From: Chalara sp. BL73
Taxonomy: Eukaryota; Ascomycota; Leotiomycetes; Helotiales
DNA: 64,000 nucleotides
Direction: 5' to 3'
NCBI GenBank assembly: GCA_918026815.1
Contig: CAKJVC010000210.1
Span: 242,425 to 306,424, forward strand
Part shown: positions 43,630 through 54,077 of the stretch, piece by piece
Layout of the letters: each line of letters starts with the position of its first letter
Numbering within the stretch: the first letter of the stretch is position 1
Translations under genes and position numbers: made by a program
The notes under the pieces: model-generated
Told to the model about the DNA's origin: nothing
The model's database searches: none
The model's input: only the letters and a program-made list of their open reading frames with translations

Positions 43630-44576
43630 AGTTGCTGAAATTATGTTAATACTAAACGAAGAAAAAAAAAAGAAGAAGAAAGGATTCAGTAAGAACGTGT
43701 GTATTATCTTGAGTATTTTTGTGGTGGTGCCTCGAGATCAGCCGGATTGCAAGGCGCAGTATTGTTGGCAGATTTCAGTGATTGGATCGCTACAATCGTT
43801 CGGCGGCATGTCGGATGGGTTTCTTTTAATCGCAAAGGGCCTCACAGAGCAATCGGAGCACAGAACATGCAAGCCCCGACCAATCCTCGTGCGGAACTCG
43901 GAAATTATTCCTTTTCCAACACCAAAGTCTATCAACCGCAATCGATGTTCTAGCCTTGCCACTAATCGTTCAATCGATCATAACTGCGGGCTTATCAATG
44001 AGGTGATTTCAAATATAGTATATAAAATTGGGAAGTAAGAAACGAACTGGTAGGCAAAGATGTGGTGCAGAGACAAGGTGCAGAGTACTAGGCAAATGCC
44101 TTATGCCAATTACCTGATCACGTGTGACTACACGCGCGCCGCCTTTCAGCCTTAAGTAGTCGGCACGTTCTACACCCTCCTAAACTCCTTAGTTATACTA
44201 TTCTATCAGTTCTTATTCTTGGTTCCCTTGCCTTGAGTAAGATCCCTGGCATCACCCAGTGACATTATACTTCACGCTGACCTGCCGATTAATAAAAAAA
44301 GACAACATGGAAACTATGACAGTAAAGAGGAAAAGATTATTTAAGAAGATAAGGTTTAAGAAGCAGATAGATAATGAAAGGAAAATAGAAACAGTGTAAG
44401 AGATAAAAGACTGCAATATTTGAGCAAATCATGTAATAAAAGACTGAATACCAGGCTCAATAACATACAGAAAAGGTGGGTTTTGAGCTCTTCTAGTAAC
44501 AAAGAGCCTATTTTGATCATATTAGCACTACCAAGAGGATCGTACCGTAACTCACCTTAAATGGCCCACCTATAGC
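43630..44576. other. Upstream region of the NLR gene
   Basis: It begins with the NLR promoter: a purine-rich tract of AAAAAAAAAAAGAAGAAGAA at about 43,662-43,682 lies close upstream of the start. The frames 43553-44038 and 43738-43962 have no domain pattern. The part from 44,290 is AT-rich. Confidence 0.45.
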
Positions 44577-44764
44577 TGCAGGAAAGACCTTATTTTGCGC
44601 GCAAATGACAACCTCGTGAACGCGAAACCTCCTGCCCTTACAGGCGATGACCATGCCAGAGTACTTTTTCGGGGCCATAAGACCCAGTAACATGAGCACA
44701 GAAAGTGAAGCGAAAGCTAATAGCCTTACGTGGCTGCAACGGATGCATCAACGCTGGTAGCCAT
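44577..44764 (-). pseudogene. Truncated, broken duplicate of the BTB gene
   Basis: Minus strand. Exon 1 matches the intact gene (M-A-T-S-V-D-A-S-V-A-A-T against M-A-T-K-I-D-P-S-V-T-A-M) and is the same 35 nt long, with the GTAAGG donor kept. The acceptor before exon 2 has changed from TTCAAG to TACTGG, so AG is lost. Exon 2 has one extra base in an A run (GAAAAAG where the intact gene has GACAAG), which shifts the frame. The core G-M-V-I-A-C-K-G-R-R-F-R-V-H is still readable in the shifted frame. No counterpart of exons 3 and 4 follows; the copy ends within exon 2 at its former donor. Confidence 0.82.
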
Positions 44765-45955
44765 CGTGATTTGACTAGCGTATTGATAGTCGCCTAGGCG
44801 GGCTTGGGAGAAGGCAGCTTTGAGCTTGAAAGTTGTGTTTGAGCCTTGGCTTCACGAAGACTTGTAGGAAAAGGAGAGAGGAAAGCCGGAAAGGGAAAGG
44901 GGGCGATGAGATCCACGATACAGATCCAAAGGCGAATGCAAAGCGAACGCTTTGGCTGATACGATCAAGGCGTGCCTTGGTGGAAGAATTTACTCAGACC
45001 GAGGATATGTTATGTCCGGCGAAGTGCAGTAGCACCCCAGGAACAGGTATCAGATTACTATGCGAGTTGGTCGCGCGAATTTTCTGATTAAAGGATAAAT
45101 ATCTACTTACATAGAACATTCGTAGTGTTGGTCCTATGGAGAACTATCACGTGATCAACCCCTTTTTCTTGCCTATGAGTAGCCTAGTCTCGATTTACTC
45201 CATAAAACGAGTGGATGGCCCGGTTGGCCCTTCTGAGACATTATCACCATGCCCCTTCACAACATTGGCATATTGTGGGCAGGCTCTCCCAGATACAAGA
45301 TGTGGGTTGTAAGCGAATGTTTGATCACTAATAATTGTTTGTCATTTATGCGTTTTACATCGCTTCTTCAGTCATTAATTGTAATGCTATGGCTATTAGA
45401 TCAAAGAATCTATTTCCATCAACATGACATGACTCTGGTACCGGCTCTCTCACGCCCTCACAAGCAGCAGAGACTTTGGAAGATCCCTCATCCATCACCT
45501 CTCAGACACTATCAGAGCACTCTTTTGTTTACCCTTAGCACTTTTAAAGGTTGGTGAATAACGCACTCCGTGACTCCATAACCTACCTACCTTTTATATA
45601 AGATACCGGCCCCCAATCTTCTCATACATCAATTCAAAATCACTTATATCCTGCATCTTAAAACTCACCAAGAATAATACACTCCGCGATAAACTCAAGT
45701 TCATGGCGTCATTACTCGTGTCCCCAGAAGTCTTGTTGAGGAAATGAGACTAAGCCGTATCAGTTTCAGCTTTAGTGCCATAAAATTTCAAAGTCCTCAA
45801 AAGGCTTGCATGTCTTAGCTCCACGCGAGATATGTTGCTGCGTGGACCTGTGATCTCAAACATTCGCGGTTGCCGAGGCAGCCTTGTCAAGAAATAGACA
45901 GCTGCAAAGTTTAGTGTCGGGCCGGAATTTCTTCAGCCTTTCCTTTTAGTAGCAA
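44765..45955. other. Intergenic region; first part duplicated from the BTB promoter
   Basis: The first ~120 bases repeat the upstream region of the intact BTB gene. A further short match, ATTTTCTGATT, at about 45,078 here against 40,297 there, may mark the far end of the duplicated segment. The frames 44833-45087 and 45249-45557 look like chance. The last part is the 3' flank of the disordered protein gene. Confidence 0.5.
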
Positions 45956-47305
45956 TCATCTTGAGCGATCAACGCTCTTCCCCTTCGTGTCAGTTCTTGT
46001 TGACTTCAACAAGTCTCTAAGGCTTCCTTCGGCATACGATCCATTTCTTGCTCTTGATTGGAAGTTCCCCATCGGTGCCACATATCTGCTCCAAGGCAGC
46101 CAAGTGCTGATAGATTCTAGGATAGATGGTCGGGGTGCAGCCGAGACTCGCGATGGTGATGCTGCAGCCGCGTTGTATGGACTAGCTGTTTTGAACGATG
46201 TCCAAAGAGATGTTGGTGACGTCAATTCCCCTCCCTGCTCAATATTGCTATCAAGGATAGCCGTTGATGTCTGCGGTCTGGCAGGCTCGCTGATTAGCGA
46301 TATTGGAGAAACAAGGCTCGTGGCCGTATCGTGCCTAGAGCCGTGGGTATTGTCAATCATGATGGAGGCAAATGTTGCCGACTTTGATCGGACGTGCCTT
46401 GTTGGTCGATCAGGCTCTGCCTGGATGATATCTTCGTCCGAATCCTTTTTCGTTGAAAGTGACTCTAGCTGCTTCATTACTCGCCCTCTAACCTCTTCTG
46501 CCAACACCGCGGCCGGCTTTTTCTTCGACTTATCCTCTTCTGATGATCTCGAAGACGAGATGATCGTCTCGAGTGTTCCATATGCCATAGATCTTGTCCT
46601 TCTCCCACCTCTCCTGCTAGAATGTCTTGATTGTTCGTCGTCAGATGCAATTGCCTCCAGCGTTGGGCCACTTCCATTTGAAGCTGTTCCAACTAGGATC
46701 AGGTCGCCCCGTCCGTGTGGTGGCATGTGAACCTCGTACTGATTGCTCAAACTGTATTTGCTCCTGGCGCATATCTCCGCAATTCGCTCCAAGTCCTCTG
46801 ATACCCCACTCCTGATCTCATCCATTATTCCCTTGAAGCTGAAGGCCTCGACCGGCGGGAGCTTCAAATCCATCTTATTCGATATTAATGGAGGATACCC
46901 ATTTTCCCGTTTCACGACAACCAGGTCCCTCTTCTGGGTCGTCCGTTGCCTTGGTGGCCCTGAATATGTCCGCACAATGACCGGCTGATTGTATGTGCTG
47001 CTCCGTGCTCCTGTTGACTTTGCATATCGATGTCTTGATCGTGTTGAGCCTTTCAACTGTCGCAGTGCCGAGATTCGATTTGCGACGGCTCCTTCATCAA
47101 GGATATGTTCTCCGCGGGCAGCTTGGTCAGTTTCCGCAAGACTTGCAGTTGAAGTATTCGCGCTCCAGCGATTTGTCGGTAGAAAGTGATGCGGCAGTGA
47201 GTTTCGTCTTGAATGGTCTGGTGCCGACTGCACGATTTTTGGGGAGGACAAGGTGGGGGATTGCTTGGCTTTCGTGAGGGTTGCGGGGGATGTCTCTAAT
47301 GCCAT
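45956..47305 (-). CDS. Largely disordered conserved fungal protein
   Basis: A single exon of 449 residues starting M-A-L-E-T-S-P-A-T. It is rich in Ser, Arg, Thr and Pro with many S-P and R-x-x-S sites, as in phosphorylated regulatory or scaffold proteins. The one likely ordered part is at residues ~140-190: L-K-L-P-P-V-E-A-F-S-F-K-G-I-M-D-E-I followed by E-D-L-E-R-I-A-E-I-C-A-R-S-K-Y-S-L. The tail has S-T-W-L-P-W-S-R-Y. There is no signal peptide, membrane segment or domain I recognise. It is divergent from the gene at 47,746, with 440 bp between starts. Confidence 0.75.
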   Translation of the reverse strand: MALETSPATLTKAKQSPTLSSPKIVQSAPDHSRRNSLPHHFLPTNRWSANTSTASLAETDQAARGEHILDEGAVANRISALRQLKGSTRSRHRYAKSTGARSSTYNQPVIVRTYSGPPRQRTTQKRDLVVVKRENGYPPLISNKMDLKLPPVEAFSFKGIMDEIRSGVSEDLERIAEICARSKYSLSNQYEVHMPPHGRGDLILVGTASNGSGPTLEAIASDDEQSRHSSRRGGRRTRSMAYGTLETIISSSRSSEEDKSKKKPAAVLAEEVRGRVMKQLESLSTKKDSDEDIIQAEPDRPTRHVRSKSATFASIMIDNTHGSRHDTATSLVSPISLISEPARPQTSTAILDSNIEQGGELTSPTSLWTSFKTASPYNAAAASPSRVSAAPRPSILESISTWLPWSRYVAPMGNFQSRARNGSYAEGSLRDLLKSTRTDTKGKSVDRSR

Positions 47306-47745
47306 GATGGTGATGCGTATGCGATGCGTGTCTTACTCAGGTTGGATCTGAGTCCATTGTCCGCCTGCTGCTTCTTCTGCGGGGAGTGCGATTGAGCCCG
47401 AAGGTTTAAGATGGTCGTCTTTGTTACTGTGGTTCGATATTATATTTTTGAGAGGTGAAGGCCCAAAAAAAAAAGGAAATATGCAGAGTGAAGTGGCAAC
47501 CTCCTGAGTTGGTCCACTAAAGAAGCGTTTCTGGGGAAAAGGCCCAGGGAGCCAATGGCACCCGCCAATTACACGCCACTTAAGATGATTCCACACAAGC
47601 TGTCACGGACCTCGTCCCATCCCCCAATCTCAACAATCTGGCCGCCCCTCATTGTTGACGTCGGCGTCGACGAAGACAACCTTGACCTCAGCCTGTTGAA
47701 AGACTCTTGACACCGCCAATTACCACCAAACACAAGCTATGCAAC
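47306..47745. promoter_or_regulatory. Divergent promoter region
   Basis: This 440-bp interval separates two divergent genes. It includes the near-palindrome TTGACGTCGGCGTCGACG at about 47,655, with TGACGTC resembling a CRE/bZIP site. No coding content is seen. Confidence 0.45.
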
Positions 47746-49218
47746 ATGTCGAAGCCTGAACCAGACCAGGAGTCTCGCTCCACCGTGCCAAAACACGAAA
47801 ACCCTTTCATCAAATTCCGGCAGTTCGCAGATGACAAGGTTAGCACTCTGCTGCAAGGCATTATCGGCCTCCCATCCGCGCTATCAAGAGCGCCATCTAG
47901 CAATGTTCGGTGGGCAGACTTCGACGATGATTTTCGACGGCGAGACGAGCCACAGGTCAGGCAGGGCAAGCTAAAGGAAGCAGAGGCAACAAATACGAAA
48001 TATTCTGGAAATAATGGAGGCAGCGGGAGTATTGGCGAGAACAGCACACACGATGGCACGGCAAATAGCCGGACTTCTGATGTACGTGCTGCACGGTTAA
48101 TAGAAGACCTGCCGCTCTACTCTCAAGGTATACGAGAACTACTGGCAGACCTGGGCCCTAATGGTGATGGAATCAGCGGCTGGTCACTGCTTCTGCCTTC
48201 TCGAGATTCAGGACGACCAACAGACCCCTTAGCCACTGTGCGGCATCACATCTTCATGCAGCCGAATTTGCCTGGATATGGCGGCAGACTATCCAGCGAG
48301 TCGGGCAACACTCTTCTTCCATATCTGCTCTTTTCGCCATATTCCCCATTGAAACTTAGCGCCGGTACAACGGCTAGCAGCTCGACGAAGAATGACTTCC
48401 CGTACTGCGAAGCTTTCGAGGATTTACTGCGAACATCATTCCCCCAGGCATCACGGGGACCGCGATATGTTTTTGACACACCACCAAACCGTGCGGTACA
48501 ATATGTTTCGTACATAGATCATCTACAATCGGCCGGCCTTCTTGAATTGCCTAAGCCCATTCATACGCACTTTAGGGAATATAATATACCGGCAAAGGCT
48601 TGGGAGCAGGAACAAGATGCACAGACAGAGCAAGATGCATATGAACGTTACGAGCAGCAAAAAGTGGATGAGCACCATGCAGTTGATCTCCTTGATTCAC
48701 TGCTCAAAGATGTATATCGAGAGTTTCACAGTTGGAAACCAGAAGCTGAGCGATTTGTGCGCACTGCTTTCGATGAACTGAAGTCCAGCGAATCAGAAAG
48801 CGAGAGAAATATTGGGTCGATCATGGAATCGCTATTCAACTCGGTTAGCTCTAAGAAAATGGATGATCGCCAGCGCGATTTCCAATCATTTGTGGATGAG
48901 ATGTTCAAGGACCTTGAGCCGTACTCGCGTAAGGATGTTCAAACTACGTCAAAATTCGAATCAGATTGGAAGTCCGGCGACGAACCCCACTCGGACAGAG
49001 TTATATCTACTAGCACTACTACAGAGCGAACTACCAATGAAGATGGCTCCATCGAGACAAGAGTGACAGTCTGGAAACGCTTTGCCAATGGTCGTGAGGC
49101 AGTGACAACAACCAACCACGTTGAGGATCCCAGGAAAAAGAGCGAGGGACAACCTGCTGAACAAACCTCCGCTCCAGAAGCGAAGAAATCAGAAAAGAAA
49201 GGCTGGTTCTGGAACTAA
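47746..49218 (+). CDS. Conserved fungal protein with Thr-rich C-terminal motif
   Basis: A single exon of 490 residues. The frame opens at 47,707 but the first ATG is 47,746 (M-S-K-P-E-P-D-Q). Most of the protein is hydrophilic. There is an N-terminal segment N-P-F-I-K-F-R-Q-F-A-D-D-K-V-S-T-L-L-Q, a Gln/Glu-rich helix near residue 300, and a conserved-looking C-terminus with E-D-G-S-I-E-T-R-V-T-V-W-K-R-F-A-N-G-R-E, ending K-K-G-W-F-W-N. That strand-like T-V-W-K-R-F-x-N-G-R-E pattern recalls the tail of HAX1-like proteins, but this is a vague resemblance. No signal peptide or catalytic motif is seen. Confidence 0.75.
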   Translation: MSKPEPDQESRSTVPKHENPFIKFRQFADDKVSTLLQGIIGLPSALSRAPSSNVRWADFDDDFRRRDEPQVRQGKLKEAEATNTKYSGNNGGSGSIGENSTHDGTANSRTSDVRAARLIEDLPLYSQGIRELLADLGPNGDGISGWSLLLPSRDSGRPTDPLATVRHHIFMQPNLPGYGGRLSSESGNTLLPYLLFSPYSPLKLSAGTTASSSTKNDFPYCEAFEDLLRTSFPQASRGPRYVFDTPPNRAVQYVSYIDHLQSAGLLELPKPIHTHFREYNIPAKAWEQEQDAQTEQDAYERYEQQKVDEHHAVDLLDSLLKDVYREFHSWKPEAERFVRTAFDELKSSESESERNIGSIMESLFNSVSSKKMDDRQRDFQSFVDEMFKDLEPYSRKDVQTTSKFESDWKSGDEPHSDRVISTSTTTERTTNEDGSIETRVTVWKRFANGREAVTTTNHVEDPRKKSEGQPAEQTSAPEAKKSEKKGWFWN

Positions 49219-49584
49219 ACATATTTTCAGCATGCTATGTTATTAAAATGGGAATAAGGATGGCAAAAGGTTGGGACAGGATGCATAATGACAATAGGGA
49301 AATGGGCAGGGCATAGGGAAAAACGGAATTTATCATCATGGGGTTGCGACTGGTCTTTACTGAATCTGCATGGAATCAAGGAGTTTTCTTTACTGCAGTG
49401 GATGATATTGCCTATGTGATACCTGATGTGACATATCTGTACTCTGTTCTATCCTTTCCTGCGTGTTCAGCTGTGGATCGTATCTCTCGTCTTCGTACCA
49501 GATCATCAGGTCATTTACTTCCCACCTTCGAGAGAGCCGCATCATGTTCAGCAGAAGCATCCCCACCTACATGTCCTCTGACAG
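49219..49584. other. 3' flank and unassigned sequence
   Basis: Frames 49338-49712 and 49463-49645 are open but show no domain. If the candidate membrane-protein exon at 49,585 is real, its upstream exon should be in this stretch; GTGATA..GTTCAG (about 49,416-49,471) and GTTCAG..TGACAG (about 49,542-49,584) are possible introns. Confidence 0.35.
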
Positions 49585-50229
49585 AACAAGACTCCCAAGA
49601 ATTGTCTTCACGGGTGTGCCCGCACAAGCTACCTCGTTGTCGTAATCCTCATCACTATTATTTACGGCTTTTGTTGTGCATCCTCGGCAACCTCTACTCG
49701 TCGCTCAGGTAGTGAAAGCTATCACCAGGGGCATCCGGAACGAGCCACGCATGGAAAAGGGTGCTTTGCACTTCATGATAAATTGGCGTTGCGTTTTGGA
49801 TCGGCAACGTCGAGCTATTACCACCCTGGTGCTCCTCCCTCTCAACCAGCCCTCAAATCACGGTTTCATCTGAGGGCATCTCCCATACTTGACTGGGAAA
49901 CTTGGTTTATCACAAGCAATTCATGGACAGGCGATGTCAAGATTCAGAACTCTACCTCGCTTGCTGCAAGCCTAAATAACAGACCAAGGCGCGGCGTACA
50001 AAAATCGCCAAAAGGTGGTCAACCGGTTAAGAGGAAGCATGAAATAAGCAAAGAGAAATATCATAATATCGGTGGAAATGCAAAAGAAATCTGGAATGGA
50101 CCTGTTACCTGCAGCTCATTCCAGTGGAACTACCACCTAGAGGGTTATGAGATTTTGGAACAGTGCTGTACCTTGCAGTTTGTTCCGGGCATATCAGTGG
50201 CACTACCACCTGGTATGCCCACCGTATGA
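49585..50229 (+). CDS. Candidate 3' exon of a small membrane protein
   Basis: The frame is open for 645 bases, starting right after a good acceptor (CTCTGACAG). It reads N-K-T-P-K-N-C-L-H-G-C-A-R-T-S-Y, then a hydrophobic segment L-V-V-V-I-L-I-T-I-I-Y-G-F-C-C-A, then a Ser/Arg/His-rich tail. A Cys-containing loop followed by one membrane segment with a juxtamembrane Cys pair is a real protein plan in fungi. The part beyond about 49,870 looks less protein-like and may be chance. No upstream exon with a start could be fixed, so this may be a relic. Confidence 0.3.
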   Translation, partial: NKTPKNCLHGCARTSYLVVVILITIIYGFCCASSATSTRRSGSESYHQGHPERATHGKGCFALHDKLALRFGSATSSYYHPGAPPSQPALKSRFHLRASPILDWETWFITSNSWTGDVKIQNSTSLAASLNNRPRRGVQKSPKGGQPVKRKHEISKEKYHNIGGNAKEIWNGPVTCSSFQWNYHLEGYEILEQCCTLQFVPGISVALPPGMPTV

Positions 50230-52173
50230 AAGAGTCACTTACCGGACTTACTGCGCTTTCAGGGCCTGGATAGAGAGGGGAAGAGTAGCTGTCACAGTGT
50301 ATAACAGAGACCTCACGATGCATATTGTGCTGGAAAGGACAGAATGGTGGATGGAGGGAAGATGGGGAGGGAGGAGTGATGGAGGGAGTCACTAGGAGTC
50401 GCTTCACAGCACACAACACAACCCATCATCGCTTCACAAGCACAACATTCACAAGAACTTCACAGCAAGCACCAGCAGGGCCTACGGATGCAGTTCAACG
50501 TCATGACCAGGACGCAGGCTTAGAGGTTCCGCGGCCCATTTCGACGGGTGCTGTCTTTGAGCGGCCCAGGTCTGAGGATTCATAGCTCCTACGGACGGTG
50601 GAGCAACGCTGTAACGGAGGTACTTCAGAACGCGTGAGACGGTATAGCAGGCGCTTCAGAACAGGAGCACAGGCCTGACGACCACCGCAACGATGCTGAA
50701 CGAAACTCGACAGGGGCTGCAGGCGCTTCCTGTAGCGGCCGGAAGGTACTTGCCCGGCAGTTTAACGTCTTGCCTAGGACGCAACATACCTATGGACCAT
50801 GGGGCTGAGCGACTGACCATATTTGCATGCTACTGTGCAAACGCATCCTATATAGTTTCCAAATGGTTGTTTGTGCCGTGCTAGAAGACTAGTGAGGCCC
50901 ACGCAGCATTGTGGTTGGCTGGAGGGCAGCTAGGGGGAGGGCTATATTGGCTTGGTGGGAAACAAGCGATCATGCTAGTTATTTGTTGATGAAAATTACC
51001 AAAAAAAAAAAAAAAGGAATATGCGGAAAGGGATAACATTTCCTGGAGAGCTACGTTCTCATGAAGCATTGCAAGTCAAGGATAAAATCAGCAAAGGCAT
51101 TGCTGCATACGGTAGTTGCAGACAGCATATGGAAGGAGCTATCAAGAAGCTTTTCTTTCTTCACTGATACACCATCTTAAAGCAATGGCAATGTTTTGTC
51201 TAACAAAATGGCAAGGGAATCACGTAGGCAAACAGTTCCAGGTCCGAACTACATCATTAGTGAGATACCGTCATAGAAAGGTACTATGGTTGGTCGAGAA
51301 CAGACGCTCGGCCCGTGCTCGCCGATCAGGTACTTGGTGAGGTGCTGTCGCAGTAAAGACCGAAAAGAACAGGATCACAAGCTTTGCTTGTTCGCACAGA
51401 CGATCATTGGGATTAGATCAGTGATCGCATCTCGCATGAGAAGGGAGGGAGAAACCGCCTCATTGCACGCTATTACAACGATAGTAGGCATGTGTCTCCG
51501 GGGAAGCCGCGCCTTGCTACCCCGTAACCCTCCTTCTCAACGGCAGGACGAACATCTCGATCTTTAGGAGGCGCCACCACAAACTTGGCTTCAGAGTTGC
51601 GTGGATGTTCATGATGCCCGGGAATCTCCTCGCCAAGATTCGAAGTCATCCCGGAACTAGGATTCTCAGATACGTCTGCTGGGAACCATCATTCAACCAG
51701 GTGGAGGGGAACCTTACTATAATTTTTTTGGGGAAAGGCGTGGGGTAGCTCAGCATGTTTGAGTTTAACCCAAAGGGCAAGCGGTGGCACCTTGTATATG
51801 GCTTTTTTTTCTTCTAAATGATGTAAAAACCTGACAGGCTCAGGCGATTCAATATACCACACATGATGTTTTATCTTAATCAAATCTTGAGTCCCCAACA
51901 TCGAATTTTTTTATGCTTACAACTCTGATGTGTTGGTGATAATTGCCTGATGTTCCTTACGTTGATCATGGCACCTGACTTCTGTTTATGCCCCTATTTT
52001 GGTTGCTGTGGTGAAGGACATAAAAATGGGTCGCTCCAGAACAGCGTGCTATTTCACGTGGTGAATCTCAACTTGGAGGATATATGCATGCAAAATCATT
52101 ATATTTTGATCCCGTCTCATTTTATCATTAACGAAATGGCACTCGTGGTAGCAGAGTCCATTTCTACATCCCA
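50230..52173. other. Intergenic region, no gene recognised
   Basis: It includes a CA-rich stretch (50,400-50,480), an imperfect repeat of TGGNACTACCACCT (copies near 50,126 and 50,200, just inside and at the edge of the previous candidate), and a run of 15 A near 51,001. The long plus frame 51950-52408 overlaps the 3' exon of the GMC gene and is mostly its shadow. No gene is supported. Confidence 0.45.
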
Positions 52174-54077
52174 TCATATCGATGTTCTCTTGATGATATC
52201 AGCTGCCCTCTCGGCAACTGCATACAGCGTCGCCGTCAAATGTCCGCTAATCTGGGTAGGCAGCACAGAAGCATCAACAACTCGCACATTCGCTGTCCCA
52301 TATACTCTCAGCTCTGGGTCCACCACGCCTCCCAACTCTTTAGCCATCATCGAAGCCGTACCGAGACCATGCGAATTAGCGTTCACTATCAGGCTGAGTC
52401 AGCATTGAGAATCTCGCAATTAAAGAAGGGGCAAGGAGCTCACGTGTATCTTTAACAAAGCCTTCCCACTGTGCGTCCGTAGCATTTAGGGGCACGACTT
52501 CAGGAGCAGGCAAAATCTGCCCCGTCGCGTACTGGGAAATCGGCTGAGAATTCCAAAACCGCCGCACATACTTCGCTACAGCTACTGTACCACTCAGGTC
52601 AAAGTCAGCCAGGAAAAACCGGGGATTGATAAGCGGGTTGTTAATGTCCTCTGCCGATTGCAAATGCACGCTGCCCCTAGAAAATGGGAACAGGATCCAG
52701 AAGTTTGAGGCGAGGAGACTAGGCGGTATAACGGTGATGACCTCAGCAAACGTGATATTTTGTTTGAAGAGAAGGTCATGTTGGATACGCAACAACTCCC
52801 TGACGGCCTTGAAACTTAGAGCCCCGTTGTGGGAGGCATCCACGATCGCTTGTGCCCATTTTGACAGCTTAGCCCGAGTAGATTTCTCGACCTCTGCCAA
52901 AGAGCTGCCGAACACATCTCCAGCGGTGATGAAGGTGTGGTATCCGCTTGGTGACGGCTCCAGGTTTCCAGAATACCCAATGAAATTGTTGGGTTGCTCG
53001 ATGAGGTTCTCGCCGACGCCGGGAAGATCAACCACGGTTTCGATCCCGAGAGACTTCAGAATTCTCGGGTTTCCCACGCCAGAGGATTCGAGCACGAGTG
53101 GCGTCCGTACTGCCCCTGCGGATACTATCACCTCCTTTGAAGCTTTAAGGATGTTCAGGGTCCCGTCGTCAATAAGATACTCAACGCCATCAGCAACCAC
53201 ACCTCTCCGGGCTCGCTGTTTTATCCACGTGATGCGTTTCACCGTTCCTTTGATGATTTTTAAGTTCGACCTCCGATCAATTGGCTGATAATAAGCCCTT
53301 GCCGAGTCAAACCGGATATTTGCTGCCGCGTCAAGTGTCTGTGGGCCCATGGAGAATCCGCGCAGGGAGCCACTGTTCAAATCAGGGTTATGCGGCAATG
53401 ATAAACTTTTCCAGGTCTCAAGTACAGGCGCTGAGAAAGATCCATTAGAAAGGGCGGCAGGGTACCCTACATGAACATGGCCACTGTAACCATGGTACGT
53501 CGATTGATAAGTTGCTCCAGCGTCTAGCTGTGCAGTGGTTGGAATTGTGTAGTTCTCGGATTTCTTGTAATAAGGCAAAAGCGCCTTCCAGTTCCAGCCT
53601 CGACTGCCCAGCTTCTCCCAGCTATCGATCTCTGGTGCATTGGCGCGGATATATGTCATTGCTAAGAATCACTTCTTAGTATTTCAAACTGTAATAGTAG
53701 CTGATCGTATTCCTAAAGTTTCATAAAGAGCACTACGCACCATTTATAGTACTAGTCCCACCCAATGCCTTTCCCTGATGCAGGAGAAGCTCCCTGCTAT
53801 TTGCCCCCGCCTGTGCTGTGATATTGTACTGCCAGTCAATTTCGGTGCCGAACGATAGAGTGAATTTCTCTACGTCTGTTACCAGAGGGTTATCGCGTTG
53901 GTCTGTGCCTGGTTCAATTACAGCGACAGTCACAGAAGGGTCTTCGGACAGACGGTTCGCAATGACTAAACCGCTAGTCCCGGCGCCGACTACGATGTAG
54001 TCAACTGACTCCGCCAAGGCATTTTTCAGTCCATTAAAGAAAACGATGGCGCGCAAATGCGCGGACACATTGACCAT
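52174..54077 (-). CDS. GMC-family oxidoreductase (FAD-dependent)
   Basis: Three exons (54077-53741, 53661-52444, 52385-52174) give 588 residues, with all phases agreeing. Near the N-terminus is [13 protein letters not shown], the FAD-binding G-x-G-x-x-G, with V-I-E-P-G at the end of the next strand. [13 protein letters not shown] matches GMC signature 1, and [17 protein letters not shown] matches signature 2. The C-terminal [10 protein letters not shown] carries the active-site His, followed by [15 protein letters not shown]. Family members oxidise alcohols, sugars or aryl alcohols, or act in secondary metabolism. The first ~25 residues are mildly hydrophobic but not a convincing signal peptide. 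The final acceptor is at ...CTGATAG; an earlier CAG would bring a stop. Confidence 0.93.

Noticed and set aside
45987..46730. 247-codon plus frame
   Set aside because: Antisense of the disordered protein gene at 45,956-47,305; the sense frame is longer and better composed.
51950..52408. 152-codon plus frame
   Set aside because: Mostly antisense of the last GMC exon.
52626..53288. 220-codon plus frame
   Set aside because: Antisense of GMC exon 2.
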